From Lysinibacillus louembei (GTDB lineage: Bacteria > Bacillota > Bacilli > Bacillales_A > Planococcaceae): a DNA stretch of 64,000 nucleotides. This document shows, piece by piece, positions 44,981 to 58,550 of this stretch. The notes under the pieces were generated by a model. It ran no database searches and was not told where the DNA came from. It worked only from the letters and a program-made list of their open reading frames with translations. The stretch spans positions 3,817,501 through 3,881,500 of the forward strand of contig NZ_CP137624.1 in assembly GCF_033880585.1 (NCBI RefSeq), written 5' to 3'. Position numbers and translations under genes: made by a program. Each line of letters starts with the position of its first letter. The stretch's first letter is position 1.

Positions 44981-45687
44981 TTATTTTGCCTCCCATAATT
45001 GACGAACTTCTTTGTATGCTTCAACTGGATTTGCTGCGCCTGTAATTGCGCGCCCTACAACGATTAATGAAGAACCGTCACGTTTTGCGCCATCCGGTGT
45101 TGCGATGCGCTTTTGGTCATGAGCATCGCCACCTAGCATGCGGATGCCTGGTGTTACGCGTAAAAAGTCTTCGCCACAAGCATCTGCGATTGCTTTTGCC
45201 TCATGTACCGAACATACGACGCCATCTAAGCCTGCTTCTTTTGTTAGCTTCGCATAATGCAATACCGACTCTTGTAAAGATAAAGCGATTTTTTGCTCAT
45301 CTCGCATTTGCTCTTCTGTTGTTGATGTTAATTGTGTCACAGCGATTAATGCTGGGCGCTTGTTGCTCGCTGCTGTACCAGCTTCTAAGCCTTCTAAAGC
45401 GCCTTCCATCATTGATTTGCCACCCGCTGCATGGACATTGATTAAATCAATGCCTAAACGCGCTAAACCTTTCATTGCAGATTGCACTGTGTTTGGAATA
45501 TCATGAAGCTTTAAGTCTAAAAAGATAGCGTGTCCTTGCTCCTTGATTTTGCTCACAATGCTTGGACCTTCCTGCATATAAAGTTCCATGCCGACTTTCA
45601 CGAACAATGGCTCATTAAATTGCTGTAAAAAGCTAAACACTTCTTTCTCACTTGGAAAGTCGAGTGCAATAATTGGTTTGTTATTCA

Positions 45688-45688
<1 letters not shown>
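44981..45688 (-). CDS. pyrF: Orotidine 5'-phosphate decarboxylase
   Basis: PyrF decarboxylates OMP to UMP. The 235-residue TIM barrel has IALDFPSEKEV, the catalytic Lys-Asp-Lys-Asp set in FLDLKLHDIPNTV, and TPGIRMLGGDAHDQKR. It lies between pyrD and pyrE, with overlaps or near-zero gaps. Confidence 0.97.
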
Positions 45689-47365
<1,677 letters not shown>

Positions 47366-47369
<4 letters not shown>

Positions 47370-50300
47370 GAATGTTTAACCTCCGCCTTTGGCATTTCTT
47401 CTGCTGTAAATGTCATGGATTCAATGACACGCAGCATTGCCTCTGCTGTATCTAATGATGTTAAACATGGCACACCATTTTCGACTGACTCACGGCGAAT
47501 ACGGAAGCCATCACGCGCTGGCTGTTTGCCTTTTGTTAATGTATTAACAACTAATTGTGCCTCGCCATTTTGAATAACATCAATTAATGTTTTACCTTTT
47601 GCACCGATTTTTTCAACAACATCTGTGCGTACGCCCGCTGCCTCGAAGCTACGTGCTGTACCTTCTGTTGCCATAATACGGTAGCCTACTTTTGAGAAGC
47701 GCTTTGCAATGGCGATTGCTTCTTCTTTATCTTTATCCGATACCGTAAATAATACTGTACCGTATGTTTTAATTTCTGTACCAGCTGCTACTAAGCCTTT
47801 ATAAAGCGCTTTTTCTAATGTTGCATCTTTCCCCATTACTTCACCTGTTGATTTCATTTCAGGTCCTAATGTAATGTCTACGCGACGTAATTTCGCAAAT
47901 GAGAATACCGGTACTTTAACGAATACGCCTGGTTGCTCTGGTGCTAAGCCTGTTGGGTAGCCTTGTGCTGGAATTGATTGACCTAAAATTGCTTTTGTTG
48001 CGATATTGGCCATCGGGATGTTCGTAATTTTACTTAAGAACGGTACTGTACGTGATGAGCGTGGATTTACTTCGATTACGTAAATTTCGCCTTCGCTCAT
48101 AACATATTGAATATTCATTAAACCAACGATGCCTAAGCCTTTAGCTAAGCGTGTTGTGTAATCTACTAACGTTTCTTGCTGTGCAGCTGTTAATTTTTGC
48201 GGTGGGTAAACAGAAATCGAGTCACCTGAGTGAACGCCTGCGCGCTCAATATGCTCCATAATACCTGGAATTAAAACATTTTCACCGTCACAAATTGCGT
48301 CAACCTCGATTTCTTGACCTGTTAAATAGCGGTCAACTAATACTGGGTGGTCTGGAGAAGCTTCTACTGCATGCTCCATATAATGCGCTAATTCTTCCAT
48401 GTTATAAACAATTTCCATTGCGCGACCACCAAGTACATATGATGGACGTACTAACACTGGGAAGCCAAGCTTTTCAGCAATCGCCATTGCCCCTTCTGCT
48501 GAAGTTGCTGTATCACCAGGAGGCTGTGGAATATCCAATTGTTGTAACGCTTGCTCGAATTTATCGCGGTTTTCCGCGCGGTCGATATCTTCCAATGTCG
48601 TACCTAAAATTTTCACACCGTTTGCTTCTAATTTATCTGCTAGATTAATTGCTGTTTGTCCACCGAATTGCACCACTACACCGATTGGTTGCTCTAAATC
48701 GATGATGTGCATAACATCTTCAATTGTTAATGGCTCAAAGTACAGCTTATCTGAAATCGAGAAATCTGTTGAGACAGTTTCAGGGTTTGAGTTAATAATA
48801 ATCGCCTCATAGCCTGCCTCTTGAATAGCCCATACAGAATGCACTGTTGCATAGTCGAACTCTACACCTTGACCGATACGAATTGGACCCGAGCCTAGTA
48901 CGACAACAGATGGCTTATCAGAGCGCACTGATTCGTTTTCCTCTTCGTATGTCCCATAGAAGTACGGTGTTTGTGATTCGAATTCTGCCGCACATGTGTC
49001 TACCATTTTATAAACAGGGATAATGCCGTTTTCTTTACGGAATGCGTAAATTGCTGCTTCTGTTGTTTCCCAAAGCTCTGCAATCTTTTTATCTGCAAAG
49101 CCTAAGCGTTTTGCTGTGCGCAAGATGTCTTTGTCATTTTTATTGGCAGCTATTGTGCTTTCCATTGTCACAATTTTTTCCATTTTTTTCAAGAACCATA
49201 AGTCAATTGCTGACCATTCGTGAATTTGCTCGATTGTCACACCGCGACGCAATGCTTCACCGATGAAGAATAAGCGCTCATCACCTGCTTTGCGAATACG
49301 TTTTTCAATCCATGTGTCTGTTAATTCTTCCGCATGCTTCATTTCGATATGGACATGACCTGTTTCAAGTGAGCGTACTGCTTTTAACAATGCCTCTTCA
49401 AATGTACGACCAAGTGCCATGACTTCGCCTGTTGCCTTCATTTGTGTTCCTAAATTACGCTTCGCTGATTCGAATTTATCAAATGGCCAGCGTGGAATTT
49501 TTGCAACGATATAGTCAAGTGCTGGCTCAAAGCAAGCATATGTTGAGCCTGTTACAGGGTTTTTAATTTCATCCAATGTTAAACCTACTGCGATTTTCGC
49601 TGCTAGCTTGGCAATTGGGTAGCCCGTTGCTTTTGAAGCTAATGCAGATGAGCGAGAAACACGTGGGTTTACTTCGATTACATAGTATTGGAAGCTATTT
49701 GGGTCTAACGCTAATTGGACGTTACAGCCACCTTCGATTTTTAGTGCGCGGATAATATCTAAAGAGATATTGCGCAGCATTTGATATTCGCGGTCAGATA
49801 ATGTTTGAGATGGTGCAACAACGATAGAATCACCTGTGTGAATACCAACAGGGTCAAAGTTTTCCATGTTACATACAACGATGGCATTGTCTGCTGCATC
49901 ACGCATTACTTCATATTCAATCTCCTTAAAGCCTGCGATTGACTTTTCAAGTAAGCATTGTGTCACTGGTGAATATTTTAAGCCTGATGTTACGATTTCC
50001 TCTAGCTCTTGGTCATTGTGACAAATACCACCGCCTGTACCGCCTAAAGTGAAGGCTGGACGTACGATTACTGGGTAGCCAATTTTGGCAACAAAGCGCT
50101 TCGCTTCATCTAAGTTATGAATAATATCTGATTCAGGTACTGGTGCGCCTAGCTCATACATTAAATTACGGAATAAATCGCGGTCTTCCGCCTTATGAAT
50201 GGCATCAAGCTTTGTTCCTAAAATTTCAATGCCTAGCTCCTCTAAAATACCCGATTCATCTAACTCAATCGCCATATTTAAGCCTGTTTGCCCACCAAGC

Positions 50301-50566
50301 GTTGGTAAAATTGCATCTGGGCGCTCTTTACGTAAAATACGTGAAACGAATTCTAATGAAATTGGCTCGATATATACTTTATCTGCAATTTCTGTATCTG
50401 TCATAATTGTCGCAGGATTTGAGTTAATTAAAATAACACGGTAGCCTTCTTCTTTTAATGATAAACAAGCTTGTGTACCAGCATAGTCAAATTCTGCTGC
50501 TTGACCGATGACGATTGGACCTGAGCCGATTACTAAAATTGTGTTGATATCTGTACGTTTAGGCAT
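47366..50566 (-). CDS. carB: Carbamoyl-phosphate synthase large chain
   Basis: CarB makes carbamoyl phosphate from bicarbonate, two ATP and ammonia supplied by CarA. The 1066-residue protein has two homologous ATP-grasp halves; each has a [12 protein letters not shown]-type loop (residues 10-23 and about 560) and GGR/GGT phosphate-binding loops ([11 protein letters not shown] and [11 protein letters not shown]). A C-terminal MGS-like allosteric domain follows (from about 935). It overlaps carA and pyrK by 4-8 bp. Confidence 0.97.
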
Positions 50567-51653
50567 GTTTTTTCTCCTTTTCTGCTTCCATCATGTCAAT
50601 GAATTCATCGAATAAATGATTTGAGTCTTCTGGGCCTGGTGAAGCTTCAGGGTGATATTGCACTGTGAATACTGGATGTGTTTTATGACGTAAGCCTTCA
50701 ACTGTCCCATCATTTAATGCAATATGTGTAATTTCTAAATCTGTATTCGCTAATGATTCTACATCAATCGCGTAACCATGATTTTGTGATGTCAATTCTG
50801 TGCGACCTGTGCGTAAGTCTTTTACAGGGTGGTTCGCTCCGCGGTGTCCAAATGGTAATTTAAAGCTTGTTCCACCGCTCGCTAATGCGAATAGCTGGTG
50901 ACCTAAGCAAATTCCAAATATCGGCACTTGACCGATTAATTTTTTAATTGTTTCAACACCCTCTGTTACATCCGCAGGGTCTCCAGGGCCATTTGACAGC
51001 ATGACACCATCTGGATGCCACGCTAAAATTTGCTCTGCTGGTGTGTTGTAAGGTACTACTAAAACATCACAATCGCGTTTATTTAACTCGCGTAAAATAC
51101 CGTGTTTCATACCAAAGTCCATTACCACAACGCGCTGACCGCGACCTGGAGATGGGTATGCTGCTTTTGGTGATACTTCTTTTACATGATGTGTAATCAA
51201 TGGTGTTGCTTGTAATTGTGCAACGATTTCATCTACATTTACTTCTTCATCTGCCGCTGTTAAAATGGCACGTACCGCACCTTTTGAGCGAATAATGCGG
51301 GTTAATTTGCGCGTATCAATGCCTTCAATCCCCGGGATATCTTGGCTAGTTAAATAGTCGTTTAATGTTGTATCAGAGCGGAAATTTGATGGATGCTCCT
51401 CTAGCTCACGCACAACAAAGCCGCGAATCGCTGGTGTAATGCTTTCAAAGTCGTCACGATTAATACCGTAGTTTCCGATTAAAGGATATGTCAATGTAAC
51501 AATCTGTCCATAGAAAGAAGGATCTGATAATGTTTCTTGATAGCCTACCATACCTGTTGTAAAGACAACCTCACCTTGTGATGCTTTGTCGCTACCAAAT
51601 GCAGTACCGCTAAATACTGTACCATCCTCTAAAATTAATAAACGCTTCTTCAT
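50559..51653 (-). CDS. carA: Carbamoyl-phosphate synthase small chain
   Basis: CarA is the glutaminase that supplies ammonia to CarB. The 364-residue protein has an N-terminal CPS small domain and a class I amidotransferase domain with [14 protein letters not shown] (nucleophile Cys) and [12 protein letters not shown] (catalytic His-Glu). It lies 2 bp after pyrC. Confidence 0.97.
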   Translation of the reverse strand: MKKRLLILEDGTVFSGTAFGSDKASQGEVVFTTGMVGYQETLSDPSFYGQIVTLTYPLIGNYGINRDDFESITPAIRGFVVRELEEHPSNFRSDTTLNDYLTSQDIPGIEGIDTRKLTRIIRSKGAVRAILTAADEEVNVDEIVAQLQATPLITHHVKEVSPKAAYPSPGRGQRVVVMDFGMKHGILRELNKRDCDVLVVPYNTPAEQILAWHPDGVMLSNGPGDPADVTEGVETIKKLIGQVPIFGICLGHQLFALASGGTSFKLPFGHRGANHPVKDLRTGRTELTSQNHGYAIDVESLANTDLEITHIALNDGTVEGLRHKTHPVFTVQYHPEASPGPEDSNHLFDEFIDMMEAEKEKKHA

Positions 51654-51655
51654 AC

Positions 51656-52930
51656 TTATTGTGCCTCCTCGAATGCGATTTTACCTTCTACCATCGTTAA
51701 TACTGGCCAGCCTTTTGCTACCCAACCGTTAAATGGCGTGTTGCGACCTTTTGAAACAAATCCTTCTGCATCAACTGTTTGCTCTTTGTTTAAGTCAATG
51801 ATTGTTAAGTCTGCTGACGCACCTACTGTTAATGTACCGTATGGTAAATCAAAAATTTGAGCAGGCTTCACTGTCATCCAATCAATTAATTGCTTTAATG
51901 TCCATTTTCCTGTTTCTACAAAGCTTGTATATAAAAGTGGGAATGCTGTTTCAAAGCCAACGATACCGAATGGCGCGCCTACCATACCACAGCATTTTTC
52001 CTCTACTGTATGTGGTGCATGGTCTGTTGCAATACAATCAATCGTGCCGTCTAACAATGCCGCATGTAAGGAATCTTTATCTTCTATCGCACGTAATGGT
52101 GGGTTCATTTTCCAGTTCGCATCATCTGAAGGGATGTCCATTTCCTCAAGCAGTAAATGGTGTGGACAAACCTCTGCTGTCACGCAAATACCTGCCGCTT
52201 TTGCATCGCGTACTGCACGTACAGATTCCTTTGTCGATACGTGACAAACGTGATAGCGAGCGCCTGCCGCTTCCGCTAATAATACGTCACGTGCGATTTG
52301 TACCGATTCACAAATTGACGGAATTCCTGGCAAGCCAAGCTCTTTATTGCGTTTACCCTCATGCATCACGCCGTCATAAATTAGTGAGTTATCCTCACAG
52401 TGTGCAACTACAACCGCATCAATGCGAGCCGCTTCCTTCATTTGTTCATACATTGTTGCTGCTAGTTGAATGCCGACACCGTCATCTGAAAAGGCCACTG
52501 CGCCCTGTGCTTTTAGCTCTTCCATATTTGTACGTACTTCACCTGAAATATCTTTTGTTAATGAGCCGTATGGCAATACGCGAATAACAGCACTCTCTTT
52601 AATTAAGCCATTAATCAATTGCATGTTTTCAATTGAGTCAGGCACTGGCTTCGTATTTGGCATGGCGCAAATTGTCGTAAAACCACCTTTGGCTGCAGAT
52701 GCCGTACCTGTTGCAATCGTTTCTTTATGCTCAAAGCCTGGCTCACGTAAATGTGTATGTACATCAACGAAGCCTGGTGCCACTAAATTGCCTTGCCCAT
52801 CAATCACTTGTGCATCTGCTGGCTGTTCGCCACCGATTGCTGTAATTTTGCCTTCTTCAATCGTAATACTTGTCGTTATTAGCTCGCTTGCTTCGTTCAC
52901 CATTTTGATGTTGTAGATAAATGTTGTCAT
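51656..52930 (-). CDS. pyrC: Dihydroorotase
   Basis: PyrC cyclises carbamoyl-aspartate to dihydroorotate. The 424-residue class I enzyme has the metal-binding [11 protein letters not shown], a bridging-lysine region around [19 protein letters not shown] and [14 protein letters not shown]. The N-terminal [10 protein letters not shown] flanks the metal site. It begins directly after pyrB with a 1-bp gap. Confidence 0.97.
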   Translation of the reverse strand: MTTFIYNIKMVNEASELITTSITIEEGKITAIGGEQPADAQVIDGQGNLVAPGFVDVHTHLREPGFEHKETIATGTASAAKGGFTTICAMPNTKPVPDSIENMQLINGLIKESAVIRVLPYGSLTKDISGEVRTNMEELKAQGAVAFSDDGVGIQLAATMYEQMKEAARIDAVVVAHCEDNSLIYDGVMHEGKRNKELGLPGIPSICESVQIARDVLLAEAAGARYHVCHVSTKESVRAVRDAKAAGICVTAEVCPHHLLLEEMDIPSDDANWKMNPPLRAIEDKDSLHAALLDGTIDCIATDHAPHTVEEKCCGMVGAPFGIVGFETAFPLLYTSFVETGKWTLKQLIDWMTVKPAQIFDLPYGTLTVGASADLTIIDLNKEQTVDAEGFVSKGRNTPFNGWVAKGWPVLTMVEGKIAFEEAQ

Positions 52931-52931
52931 A

Positions 52932-53810
52932 TTATTCTCTCCCCTTCAAAATTGTTTCTAAAATTGCCATACGTGCAAAAACGCCGTTACGTACTTGCTG
53001 GAAAATACGCGAACGCTCACATTCCACTAGCTCATCTGCGATTTCCACATCGCGATTCACCGGCGCAGGGTGCATAATGATTGCTCCATCCTTCATTTGC
53101 TTCTCACGCGCTACTGTTAAGCCATATTGCTCATGATAGCTTTCTTTTGAGAAGCTTCTGCTTACTGAATGACGTTCATGCTGAATGCGCAATAGCATAA
53201 TCACATCGCTATCATGGATTAGCTCGTCCCATGAATGATGCGCCTCAAATTGCCCTGCCCATTCTTCTGGACACAGAAAGCGAACGTTCGCTCCTAGCTT
53301 TACTAACGCAGCTGCATTCGATTTTGCTACACGACTATGAGAAATATCTCCAACAATCGTAATATTTAAGTTTTCGAATGTGCCAAATTCCTTCTGAATT
53401 GTGTATAAATCAAGCAAGCTTTGCGATGGATGCTGTCCTGCACCATCTCCTGCATTAATCACAGCGCAATGAATGCCTTCTAGCAGCTCATTGTAATATT
53501 CATCTTCCTTTGCACGAATTACGACTGCATCTAACCCAATCATTTCAAGCGTCTTTACTGTATCGTACATCGTTTCACCCTTTAATGCACTTGAAAATTC
53601 CGCATCAAACGGAATGACTGTACAGCCTATGCGCCGCTCCGCCATTTCGAAGCTTGTTTTCGTTCTTGTGCTTGGCTCAAAAAATAAATTAGCGACATTG
53701 TAGGAGCGTGCTAACTGTGGCTCTTCACCATTTTCAAAAGCTTTCGCTCGCTCTAATATGTGTAAAATTTCTTCATTTGTTAAATGCTCCATGGATAATA
53801 AATTTTTCAT
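52932..53810 (-). CDS. pyrB: Aspartate carbamoyltransferase
   Basis: PyrB condenses carbamoyl phosphate and aspartate. The 292-residue catalytic protein has the carbamoyl-phosphate site [16 protein letters not shown] and [20 protein letters not shown], plus [12 protein letters not shown]. No regulatory PyrI gene is present, as usual in Bacilli. It is 28 bp after pyrP. Confidence 0.97.
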   Translation of the reverse strand: MKNLLSMEHLTNEEILHILERAKAFENGEEPQLARSYNVANLFFEPSTRTKTSFEMAERRIGCTVIPFDAEFSSALKGETMYDTVKTLEMIGLDAVVIRAKEDEYYNELLEGIHCAVINAGDGAGQHPSQSLLDLYTIQKEFGTFENLNITIVGDISHSRVAKSNAAALVKLGANVRFLCPEEWAGQFEAHHSWDELIHDSDVIMLLRIQHERHSVSRSFSKESYHEQYGLTVAREKQMKDGAIIMHPAPVNRDVEIADELVECERSRIFQQVRNGVFARMAILETILKGRE

Positions 53811-53838
53811 TTGAATGCCTCCATTTACAATGTGCTTT

Positions 53839-55173
53839 TTACTCTTCGTCTAAATTTGCAACCTCTTTTTCGCGCTCTGGTAATAGTAGATTTAATAAAA
53901 CCCCAACAATTGCTGCTAATGCCATTCCTTCTACTTTAAAGGCATCTGTAAAGTGAAATGCTGCGCCACCGATACCGATGACTAAAATAACAGATGAAAT
54001 GACTAGGTTGCGGTTGTTGCCAAAATCAATATTATTTTCAACAAGCATGCGCAAGCCGCTTGATGCAATAATCCCAAATAATAAAATCGAAATGCCACCT
54101 AATACCGCTGTTGGAATCGTTTCAATCAATGCCATCGCTTTGCCTACGAAAGAGAATACGATCGCTATAATCGCTGCTCCTAAAATGACATACACTGAGT
54201 AGACCCGTGTAATCGCAAGAACTCCGATATTTTCACCGTACGTTGTTTTCGGTGGTCCACCGATTAAAGCACTCAAAAATGTGCCTATCCCGTCCCCTAG
54301 TATCGAACGATGTAAACCAGGGTCTTTAACATAATTGCGATTGACTACTTTCCCTAACACAAGCTGATGCCCGATATGCTCTGACAATGTTACGATAACG
54401 ATTGGCACCATCGCCCAAAAGATTGTCGAGGTAATCGTAAATTCATAATGGACACCTGGTATTAAAAAGTCTGGCAGTGTAAACCATTTTGCCTCACCTA
54501 CCGCAGTAAAATCGACAAGTCCAAGAATCACCGCGTATAGATAGCCGATAATGATGCCGAGTAAAACAGGCATTGCACTTAAAATATTTTTGAAGTAGAC
54601 CGTGAAAATAATTGCAGAAAATAATGTCACTAGCGCTACTGTGAAATGCTTAAAGCTGTAAACCGTTTCTTTCACCATTTCACCTGTCGCTGTATCAAGC
54701 GTTTCCACCGTAATGTTCATCGCCATATCGACAGCCGTTGCAGCTAACCCTAAACCGATAACCATAATGACTGGTGCTACCACGATTGGTGGTAAAATAT
54801 TCATCAGCCACTTATAGCCTGTCTTCCATATGACTAATGAAACTATCCCATATGTAATTCCGACGAGCATTGCTCCTATCATCGCATTTCCAGGGCTGAC
54901 ACTCTCACCATTTTTTAATCCGCCTGCCGCAATCAATATTGGTGCGATAAAAGCAAACGAAGAGCCTAAATAAGCAGGTACTTTAAACTGTGTAATTAAT
55001 AGAAAGACGATTGTAGCAATTCCGCTTGTTAATAAGGCGATTGCTGGGCTTAAACCAACTAGCTTTGGCACTAAAATCGTTGAGCCAAACATCGCAAACA
55101 TATGCTGGAAGCTCAATGTCACTAACTGAATGCCCGATGGCTTTTCATGAATATCTAATAGCGGCTTCGACAT
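53839..55173 (-). CDS. pyrP: Uracil permease
   Basis: PyrP imports uracil through the cytoplasmic membrane (NCS2/nucleobase-ascorbate family). The 444-residue protein has about 14 hydrophobic segments with QHMFAMFGSTILVPKLVG near the start and GGPPKTTYGENIGVLA, the family signature. It sits between pyrR and pyrB with 10- and 28-bp gaps. Confidence 0.95.
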   Translation of the reverse strand: MSKPLLDIHEKPSGIQLVTLSFQHMFAMFGSTILVPKLVGLSPAIALLTSGIATIVFLLITQFKVPAYLGSSFAFIAPILIAAGGLKNGESVSPGNAMIGAMLVGITYGIVSLVIWKTGYKWLMNILPPIVVAPVIMVIGLGLAATAVDMAMNITVETLDTATGEMVKETVYSFKHFTVALVTLFSAIIFTVYFKNILSAMPVLLGIIIGYLYAVILGLVDFTAVGEAKWFTLPDFLIPGVHYEFTITSTIFWAMVPIVIVTLSEHIGHQLVLGKVVNRNYVKDPGLHRSILGDGIGTFLSALIGGPPKTTYGENIGVLAITRVYSVYVILGAAIIAIVFSFVGKAMALIETIPTAVLGGISILLFGIIASSGLRMLVENNIDFGNNRNLVISSVILVIGIGGAAFHFTDAFKVEGMALAAIVGVLLNLLLPEREKEVANLDEE

Positions 55174-55183
55174 ATCGCTCCTC

Positions 55184-55735
<552 letters not shown>

Positions 55736-55743
55736 TCAGTATG

Positions 55744-55777
55744 CAAAAAACCTCCCAAGCAGCTGCTTGAGAGGTTT
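55744..55777 (-). terminator. Leader attenuator terminator of the pyr operon
   Basis: AACCTCTCAAGCAG pairs with CTGCTTGGGAGGTT on the minus strand, followed by TTTTTT. It lies 24 bp before pyrR and is the regulated terminator of the operon. Confidence 0.9.
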
Positions 55778-55847
55778 GAAAATTCCATGTTGAAATAGCA
55801 TGTAGTAAGAATTTTGCGCACAAAAATCCCCTACACTTCACAAGTTA

Positions 55848-55879
55848 CCTTCTCAGCCTCTCTGGACTGCCATTAAAGG
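55848..55879 (-). promoter_or_regulatory. PyrR-binding anti-antiterminator
   Basis: The minus-strand RNA contains AGUCCAGAGAGGCU between paired CCUU and AAGG ends, matching the known PyrR-binding loop. PyrR-UMP binding here would leave the downstream terminator free to form. Confidence 0.93.
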
Positions 55880-55905
55880 TGCAATATTTATTTTTACTGC
55901 TGTTT

Positions 55906-55934
55906 ATTATAATACTATGCTTGTTTACTGTCAA
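55906..55934 (-). promoter_or_regulatory. Promoter of the pyr operon
   Basis: Minus-strand TTGACA (55934-55929), a 17-bp spacer and TATAAT (55911-55906) match both sigma-A consensus boxes exactly. Confidence 0.92.
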
Positions 55935-55937
55935 TAG

Positions 55938-56843
55938 CTATTGACGTAACTCTGTAAGCAGCTGCTCAAAGTCCTCTGGTAATGGCGTCGAAAACTCTAA
56001 ATATTCACCTGTGACAGGGTGAATAAAGCCTAAAATACCTGCGTGTAACACTTGTCCACCAAAATCCAGCGTTTTTTTCGGTCCATATTTAGGATCACCT
56101 ACTAATGGAAAACCGATGTACTGCATATGCACACGAATTTGATGTGTACGTCCTGTTTCTAAGCGACATTCTACTAATGTATAATCACCGAAGCGTTCAA
56201 TAACTTGGAAATGCGTTACAGCATGTTTACCATTATCAACAACAGCTTGCTTTTGACGATCTTTCGTATCGCGCCCAATCGGTGCATCAATCGTTCCTTT
56301 ATCATGCGCTATATGTCCATGCACTAAAGCCGTATATTTACGTGTTACTGATTTTTCTACAAGCTGATTCACTAACGATTCATGTGCAACATCATTTTTC
56401 GCAACCATTAATAAGCCTGATGTATCTTTATCAATGCGATGGACGATACCTGGACGTAATATGCCATTAATGCCCGATAAATCTTTGCAATGATGCATTA
56501 AGCCATTTACTAATGTACCTGTCGTATGACCTGGTGCTGGATGAACAACCATTCCCTTTGGCTTGTTCACAACGACAACATCCGCATCCTCATAAATGAT
56601 ATTTAAATCTAGCTCTTCCGCAATTACCTCTAACGTTTCTGGCTCAGGCACGTCCACTTCGATGACATCGCCCTCTTTTACTTTGTATTTCGCCTTCACT
56701 GCTGCACCATTTACTTTTATAATGCCATCCGTTACCCAGTTATTAATTTGCGAGCGTGACCATTCTTCTTGTAAGCTTGCTAACGCTTTATCAATACGCT
56801 CGCCTACTTGTTCTACTTCAATTGTATATGTGACTACTGTCAT
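55938..56843 (-). CDS. RluD-type pseudouridine synthase
   Basis: A pseudouridine synthase of the RluA/RluD family, probably modifying large-subunit rRNA; the exact site is not fixed by sequence. The 301-residue protein has an N-terminal S4 RNA-binding domain (about 12-75) and the catalytic domain with RPGIVHRIDKDTSGLLMVAKN (in two overlapping parts; Asp is the nucleophile), and ECRLETGRTHQIRVH. It overlaps lspA and corresponds to B. subtilis ylyB. Confidence 0.92.
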   Translation of the reverse strand: MTVVTYTIEVEQVGERIDKALASLQEEWSRSQINNWVTDGIIKVNGAAVKAKYKVKEGDVIEVDVPEPETLEVIAEELDLNIIYEDADVVVVNKPKGMVVHPAPGHTTGTLVNGLMHHCKDLSGINGILRPGIVHRIDKDTSGLLMVAKNDVAHESLVNQLVEKSVTRKYTALVHGHIAHDKGTIDAPIGRDTKDRQKQAVVDNGKHAVTHFQVIERFGDYTLVECRLETGRTHQIRVHMQYIGFPLVGDPKYGPKKTLDFGGQVLHAGILGFIHPVTGEYLEFSTPLPEDFEQLLTELRQ

Positions 56844-57319
56844 TGTTTCACCTTTTTCTTTTGTTGTCGTTCGTCTAAAATTACTGCAAGCAATAGCATA
56901 ACAACTGCAATCGACAATGCAGCATCCGCTACGTTAAAAATCGGAAATTCATAATTGATGATAGGAATAAGCACATCGACAAAATCAACGACTTCTCCTC
57001 TAAATAAGCGGTCGATAAAATTCCCTACAGCTCCACCAAATAGTAGCATTAAGCTTGCTTGTAGCAACGGCTTGCCTTTTGCCTCTGTATAGAAAAAATA
57101 AAGAATTGCTACAATCACACCAATTGTTACAATCGTGAATAACCACATTTGTCCCTGTAGCATCCCCCATGCTGCTCCACGATTGCGATGTGATAATAAG
57201 CCGAGCCACGGATCCCAAATCGCAATACGCTCACCAAGTTCCATATTTTTAACAATCATCCATTTTGTAATTTGATCCAATAAAATAGCAATTATAGCTA
57301 TTCCATAATACTTCTTCAC
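56840..57319 (-). CDS. lspA: Lipoprotein signal peptidase
   Basis: LspA cleaves signal peptides of diacylglyceryl prolipoproteins within the membrane. The 159-residue protein has four hydrophobic segments and the two catalytic aspartates in GNFIDRLFRGEVVDFVD and FNVADAALSIA, plus NRGAAWGML. It overlaps the pseudouridine synthase gene by 4 bp. In B. subtilis the ylyA gene lies between lspA and ileS; here a polyketide cluster and an EAL-HDOD gene take that place. Confidence 0.96.
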   Translation of the reverse strand: MKKYYGIAIIAILLDQITKWMIVKNMELGERIAIWDPWLGLLSHRNRGAAWGMLQGQMWLFTIVTIGVIVAILYFFYTEAKGKPLLQASLMLLFGGAVGNFIDRLFRGEVVDFVDVLIPIINYEFPIFNVADAALSIAVVMLLLAVILDERQQKKKVKQ

Positions 57320-57465
57320 AAACGCCGCCTCCGTTTACACAGTATGCTATACATTTTACCACAGACTGTGTAAGACGAATAATATTATCTTTTATAACGG
57401 TTAGGCATGTTGTCCGCTCCATGTTGCATACATTACATCATACTTGAATTGGAGGGAAAATTTAC

Positions 57466-58548
57466 ATGCCTAAAATTTGTTCAATTAGTACATATAAAAT
57501 GGCACATACATTGACACAGCAGCATGCACAACAATTAACAAAGGACCTTTTTCACAAACAGATGCCTCGACTTGAAAGGCTATTGCAAGTTTTTGATAAC
57601 GGCGGCATTGAAACTCGGCAGCTTTGCGTTCCTGCTGAATGGCATCGCATTCCACACACATTTGCAGAGCGCAATCAATTGTATGTGGAGCTAGCAACCC
57701 AGTACAGTGTTGAAGTTATTCAACAATGTCTAACAAATACCGATTTCCTTGCTTCACCTATTGATCCAATTGATATTGATGCCATCATTTTTGTCAGCAC
57801 AACTGGGCTAGCTACACCAAGCATTGATGCACATGTTATGAATATATTGCCTTTTTCTGATCGAGTAAAGCGTACCCCTCTCTGGGGGCTTGGCTGTGCA
57901 GGTGGGGCCGCAGGAATTAGTCGAGCATTCGATTTTTGTCAAGCATATCCTACAGCGAAAGTGCTTGTCGTTTGCGTAGAGCTTTGTAGCTTAACCTTCC
58001 AAACAGAGGATGTACGTAAAAGCAATATTGTTGGCGCATCGCTATTTGCAGATGGGGCCGCAGCTGTCCTTATATGCGGAGACCGAGCAAATGTGGAATT
58101 ACAGGGCGCTGTGCCACATATTCTTCATAGTGCTTCAAAACTATTACCTAATTCTGAAAATGTAATGGGATGGGATATACAAAATAGTGGCTTACACGTA
58201 ATTTTTCAAAAAAGCATTCCAGCAATTATCGATAGCTGGCTTCATCCATTTATTACAGCGTTTTTAGAGGAGCAATATTTAACCGCAAGGGATATTTCTT
58301 ATTTTATTGCCCATCCAGGTGGAAAAAAAGTGCTGGAGGCTTATGAAAAAGCACTAACATTAACAGTCGAGCACACCGCTATTGCTCGCACTATTTTGCA
58401 GCAATATGGCAATATGTCATCACCTACTGTGCTGTACGTTCTTGAACAATTTATGCTACAAAATAGGACGTCTGATGCATTCGGCTTACTCGTTGCCTTA
58501 GGTCCTGGCTTTTGTGGGGAAGCTGTCTTAGTGAAATGGGGGGCATAA
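57466..58548 (+). CDS. bpsA: Type III polyketide synthase (BpsA-like)
   Basis: A 360-residue chalcone-synthase-fold enzyme that extends acyl-CoA with malonyl-CoA; in B. subtilis BpsA makes alkylpyrones. The catalytic triad is visible: Cys in WGLGCAGGAAGISR (about residue 145), His in FIAHPGGKKVL and Asn in GNMSSPTVLYV. TTGGAGG lies upstream of ATG. The neighbouring methyltransferase gene starts 2 bp after its stop. The pair sits opposite to the flanking genes between lspA and ileS, and so was probably acquired or moved here. Confidence 0.9.
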   Translation: MPKICSISTYKMAHTLTQQHAQQLTKDLFHKQMPRLERLLQVFDNGGIETRQLCVPAEWHRIPHTFAERNQLYVELATQYSVEVIQQCLTNTDFLASPIDPIDIDAIIFVSTTGLATPSIDAHVMNILPFSDRVKRTPLWGLGCAGGAAGISRAFDFCQAYPTAKVLVVCVELCSLTFQTEDVRKSNIVGASLFADGAAAVLICGDRANVELQGAVPHILHSASKLLPNSENVMGWDIQNSGLHVIFQKSIPAIIDSWLHPFITAFLEEQYLTARDISYFIAHPGGKKVLEAYEKALTLTVEHTAIARTILQQYGNMSSPTVLYVLEQFMLQNRTSDAFGLLVALGPGFCGEAVLVKWGA

Positions 58549-58550
58549 AG